A stretch of DNA of 64,000 bases from contig NC_052108.1 of NCBI RefSeq assembly GCF_012273895.1, positions 372,001 to 436,000 on the forward strand. Reading direction: 5' to 3'. Both the position numbers and the translations under genes were made by a program. Of this stretch, positions 60,251-64,000 are shown in pieces (the first letter of the stretch is position 1; every line of letters starts with the position of its first letter). This DNA comes from Zerene cesonia. Lineage: Eukaryota > Arthropoda > Insecta > Lepidoptera > Pieridae. The notes under the pieces were generated by a model. It saw only the letters and a list, made by a program, of their open reading frames with translations, searched no databases and had not been told where the DNA came from.

Positions 60251-60526
60251 CAAGTCGTAACAAATCACGTTTCCCAAACGACTATCCTTTTCAAAGACTT
60301 TTCTTACAACTCTATCCAATTATATTCAAGTTATTTCATAACGCGAAACAACACAGAGGTGGCAGCTAAAAGAAGCTACGGAATTCGTTTAATCCCGAGT
60401 GGATTGCGCAACTTTTCGGGTTAAATTAGAAACAGGTACATTGCGGCGCCGCATGGGAGAAGGTGAAATTCATTGCCCGCTATGTAATACAGTAATGTAT
60501 AAATATGATAGTAATACTTTTATTAT

Positions 60527-60668
60527 AACAAGCTGTCCGCCCCAGCTTCGCTCGTTGCATGTATGGCTATAAACTTTTGAAATCGATCCAGTGGTTCCTG
60601 AAATTAGCGCATACTAACAAACTCATAAAGAAACTTTATACTTTTATATTTATATCTATTAGAATAGC
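60527..60668 (+). mobile_element. family B repeat, partial
   Basis: ACAAGCTGTCCGCCCCAGC, TTCGCTCGTTGC, CGATCCAGTGGTTCCTGAAA, TTAGCGCATACTAACAAACTC and TATATTTATATCTATTAGAA. Confidence 0.45.
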
Positions 60669-61430
60669 TAGAGATACAGATCTTCATTCCCTTGTCGCAG
60701 CCACATCACACTGAACAACTGTATTATAACGAAAAGCTGTGAGACAATATGTGTTAAATTATAACAATAGACTTTTGAGCCGGTATGAATTTTTCCATGT
60801 GATATTTATCATTATTCGCTACGGATAAATTCATACGTTCACAGTAATTCTTTAGCAGGATATTTCAAGTAATTATAGACGACAGTATTTTAGTTAAATA
60901 CTCACATTTTTGTATGATTCTTAAACTAATTTACAAAGCACACTTAAGCCTAATTACATAGTACCCACCGGGAAGCCCATAAAAGGTAGCGAATTTAAAA
61001 ATCCCGCGAATTTTATTACCGTTGACGATCCAACATTACAAAGGCTCCAGTAATTTTACACAGGATTCTGTTTGAGAAATTGAGCGATCCTGTCGACGAT
61101 ATCTGAACTTAAATCAACTCGTGACGCTTATAAATAATAAAAAAAAAGTCCAGCGGAAAATACTGTATTTCGTTGCTGTTAAGATCCAAAATTCTGTGTT
61201 GTTGTTTTTAGAAGCTGTGCGAGCGGGGAAGGTCGCGGTAATTAAAAGTTCTCACAAAAAGATTAAGTGTTTAGGTCTCGTTTAAATCTATATTTAACGA
61301 CGGTCGCGTTCATTATAGAGCATCATGGAAAAACCATTGTGAAGGTTTTTGCTCGCTTTTTGTTTCACCCATTGTCCAATTCGGTGCGGGCTGCCATTTC
61401 GGGAAAAACGAATTTTGTTTTTCGGTTGAA

Positions 61431-61588
61431 TATCTATGCTAATATTATAAAGTTGAAAGATTGTTTGTTTGTTTGAACGTACTAATCTCAGGAACTACTG
61501 GTCCGATTTGAAAAATACTTTCCGTGTTAGATAGCCCATTTATTGAGGAAGGCTATAGGCTATATATGTACCGGGGCGGACCGCTAAT
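61431..61588 (-). mobile_element. family B repeat, well-preserved copy
   Basis: TATCTATGCTAATATTATAA, TTGTTTGTTTGAACGTACTA, ACTACTGGTCCGATTTGAAA, AGATAGCCCATTTATTGAGG and GGGGCGGACCGCTAATATAC. It is the inverted counterpart of 3111-3262. Confidence 0.55.
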
Positions 61589-62635
61589 ATACTATAAAAC
61601 TTAATAAAGGTATACGAGGCTGTTTCTCGATCGGCATAATATATCTTATTATGAAACACAGAAGTTATGATGTTTTAATAGCATTTAATGCAGACATTGG
61701 TTTTGTCACACACTAAATATTTTTGCCAAGGTCAAATGAATACATGGTCAATATAACTATGAACAAGAATTAGAAGAAGATGAAGGTCTAAGATGTATTA
61801 ATTACCTTAGAAGCTCATTTCCCATTAGCAAGTCCTCTACAGTTGCAGTATTAAAACTCAAATATGCAATACGACTGTTTACAACATACAGTAGCACGGA
61901 TAAGAGCTTCTTAGTTAATAAAATCTTTGATTGACATATCTGTATATATGTATATGGGTCCAAATTAAAAACCCTTTAAAATTAAACAGCAATATTAGGC
62001 ATCCAATCTATACACTAGAAGGTTCCATCAGCCAATACGGCCAATAACGGAAACCCTCTCGATTTCATTTCCTCTTTTATGATTTAAGGGAGGCTTTTGT
62101 TTTAATTAACTGCCGGAATCCGAACTCTCCCGTTTTACGACCGTATGTATTATATTGAATTGTATTGTATTGAATAATTTATATATTTATAAAAATTATA
62201 TTATTTTTATAACTTGCTTTAACTGCGGTACAATCGTCAACGAAAGGTATATAACTTAAAGTCCAAGTTGACCACCTTGAATGAATCATCTTGTCCATAA
62301 AAAAAAAAAACTAATAGTGGATCAAATGTGAAATCTCTCTTCACTAGGGGTCTAGGGTATTTAATATGTATTTATCGGATCCATTTATCATCTTAGATTC
62401 ATCTATATAGTTCGTTAATGTATTTCATTAGTGAACTGTCACGTCTTAAAGTGTACCTAGTGAGATGCATTGAGTTTTGCAATTTTCTTGACGAACGAAC
62501 TCGTTTCAGCGTTCTATTTAAATATTTTATTTAACTTCAAATTTATTCCTTTTACAACCTTTTTAAATACTGACAACAATATGAGCAGGAATGTTTATTA
62601 ATCAATCACAAAATCTCCACTTTTTCTTTACTATA

Positions 62636-62933
62636 TACATCATCATCAGCCCATATAGATTCCCACTGCTGGGACACAGGCCTCCTATGAGGGTACAGGC
62701 CATAATCCACCACTCTGACCAAGTGCGGGTTGGCACATGTCGTCGAACTTTTGATTCTTGGACAAGCCAGTTTCCTCACGATGTTTTCCTTCATCGTTTG
62801 ACGCAGTGGTGATGTTATCCACATGTGCAGATAAATTGAAATATGAAATTATTTCTTACACGCTCGCCCGGTGTCGAACCCCGACTTATCGATTTTAAAG
62901 TCCGAAGTGCTCACCACTGAGCCACCACTGCTT
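62636..62933 (-). mobile_element. tRNA-derived SINE (lepidopteran type)
   Basis: On the minus strand it starts with a tRNA-like head: box A TGGCTCAGTGGTGAGC (62909-62924) and box B GGGTTCGACACC (near 62870-62881), the internal Pol III promoter. About 200 bases follow and the tail reads AGGAGGCCTGTGTCCCAGCA, GTGGGAATCTATATGGGCTG then (ATG)n. Head, body and microsatellite tail together are the standard SINE layout, and this tail is widespread in Lepidoptera. The head does not close a full cloverleaf, so it is not a tRNA gene. Confidence 0.8.
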
Positions 62934-63439
62934 AATACTGTATATTTTTATATATACTTTACTACATACATTTAATACATATTTGTATGTACGATAACAC
63001 GTACCCATATTAGACATTTTTCTTTTCTGTTCTAATATGTACCTACATACATATTTTAAGCATCACATGTGCGAGCTTCAAACCTCCGAATATACGTAAT
63101 GAATTTTCAGATTCGTCAGTTGAATAAATGATAAATCCGCTGATTTCATCTCGTAGCTATGAATATCAACATCAATTTATACAACCGCAGCTACTAATCA
63201 TATTTTCTCACGTTTTCTTTGGGAATGTTTACGAAAAGCGCTCCGTCCAGGAACGTGATCAAATAATAATTTTCGCGATCGTGATTGGCTGTTGACATCG
63301 CTTATAATGGGATTGTAAGGATGAATTATTGATATGGGTTCGGTAAAATTTCCTACTGACATTTTGTGACTTGTAATGAAAATAATAATATAAAAGTATA
63401 TTGGCAGTTCGCGATTTCGATTGAATTATTTTTATGTAA

Positions 63440-63640
63440 TACCGGACAGCTGAGATGGCGGTCCGCCTTATGGTAATCTATCACCACTGTCTATGGACTT
63501 TTGCAGAGGCAAAACCGTTGCAGATGCGTTGTCCGCTTTCGAGCGGTAAAGAGTAAGGAAAGGATTGACGGGAATAAAGGAATGGACTGGGAAGGGCGAG
63601 GAAAAGGATACGGCTAAACGGATACCTTCAAAATAACAAA
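63440..63640 (-). mobile_element. interspersed repeat family D
   Basis: GGCGGTCCGCCTTATGGTAA, TGTCCGCTTTCGAGCGGTAA, AAGGAAAGGATTGACGGG and ATGGACTGGGAAGGGCGAGG match the family D modules in inverted order. The rest to 64000 shows nothing recognisable. Confidence 0.6.
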
Positions 63641-64000
63641 TATCTTAATAAATATAATTTTGATTTTAACGTTTGTAAATTACACTAAGTAACTCTCTGA
63701 TTCACAACATTTCAGAAAATGCTAGGAACTCTAATAGACTAACATATATAACAACATTTTTGTCGTAATCCTAATTCCTTAAGGAGCAGTAGCATTATCA
63801 CTGTTTCAATTCTCTATATTGCGGATAACATTTTATTATTCCCACCACCAAACGCCAAACAATACACCATATTCGACTTCTACAATAAAGCCGGCAACTA
63901 ATCCATCACAGCCAAATACATTTGATTACACTTACAAGGTCTTGAACGCTCGCAAAAACAGCGAACAACGTGCGATTACACAACTTCGAGTTTCGCATTC

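Noticed and set aside
62869..62933. tRNA gene on the minus strand
   Set aside because: Boxes A and B are present but the acceptor and anticodon stems do not close; it is the head of a SINE.

Overview
The window looks like a stretch of lepidopteran (moth or butterfly) nuclear chromosome. The background is AT-rich, all genes are split by introns, and the same short interspersed repeats recur on both strands. Several of these I associate with Lepidoptera: elements carrying a CCGCGGTTTCACCCGCG head, and a tRNA-derived SINE with a tail complementary to 'cagcccatatagattcccactgctgggac'-type sequence. The coding sequences are insect-like orthologues of conserved eukaryotic genes. Nothing bacterial or viral was seen.

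Layout. 1-24.6 kb: no confident gene; interspersed repeats, one 1000-N gap (7987-8986), one possible 63-nt microexon (463-525), two near-perfect hairpins (17.7 and 21.8 kb) and a TIR element (23.3-24.0 kb). 24.64-24.82 kb: a GC-rich block that may be a first coding exon on the minus strand (strand uncertain). 28.95-29.32 kb (-): first coding exon of a ZNRF1/2-type membrane-anchored E3 ubiquitin ligase. 31.85-33.90 kb (+): a complete six-exon TVP23/FAM18 Golgi membrane protein gene. 35.14-35.23 kb (-): an intron-containing tRNA-Ile(UAU). 35.66-41.62 kb (+): a ten-exon TMF1 golgin gene, complete except for a small gap in exon 9. 45.57-54.45 kb (-): the 3' part of SMG1, the PIKK kinase of nonsense-mediated decay, from the end of the kinase domain through the long C-terminal region to the FATC motif; its 5' part lies beyond the window or was not found. 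54.5-64 kb: repeats, simple sequence, a CTCF-like site and no recognised exon.

TMF1 and SMG1 converge tail to tail. TVP23 and TMF1 both act at the Golgi, but I see no operon-like or co-regulatory arrangement; the genes appear to be independent neighbours.

The most striking property is compositional. Inside TMF1 and SMG1 single exons switch abruptly from ordinary AT-rich sequence to extremely GC-rich sequence and back, often exactly at splice sites. The proteins there drift to Ala/Arg/Gly/Pro low complexity while key motifs, such as the SMG1 FATC end, survive. Two assembly gaps fall in exactly these exons. Exon coordinates were derived by hand from splice sites, reading phase and remembered family sequence, and all phases were checked for consistency. 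No alignment or database search was possible.
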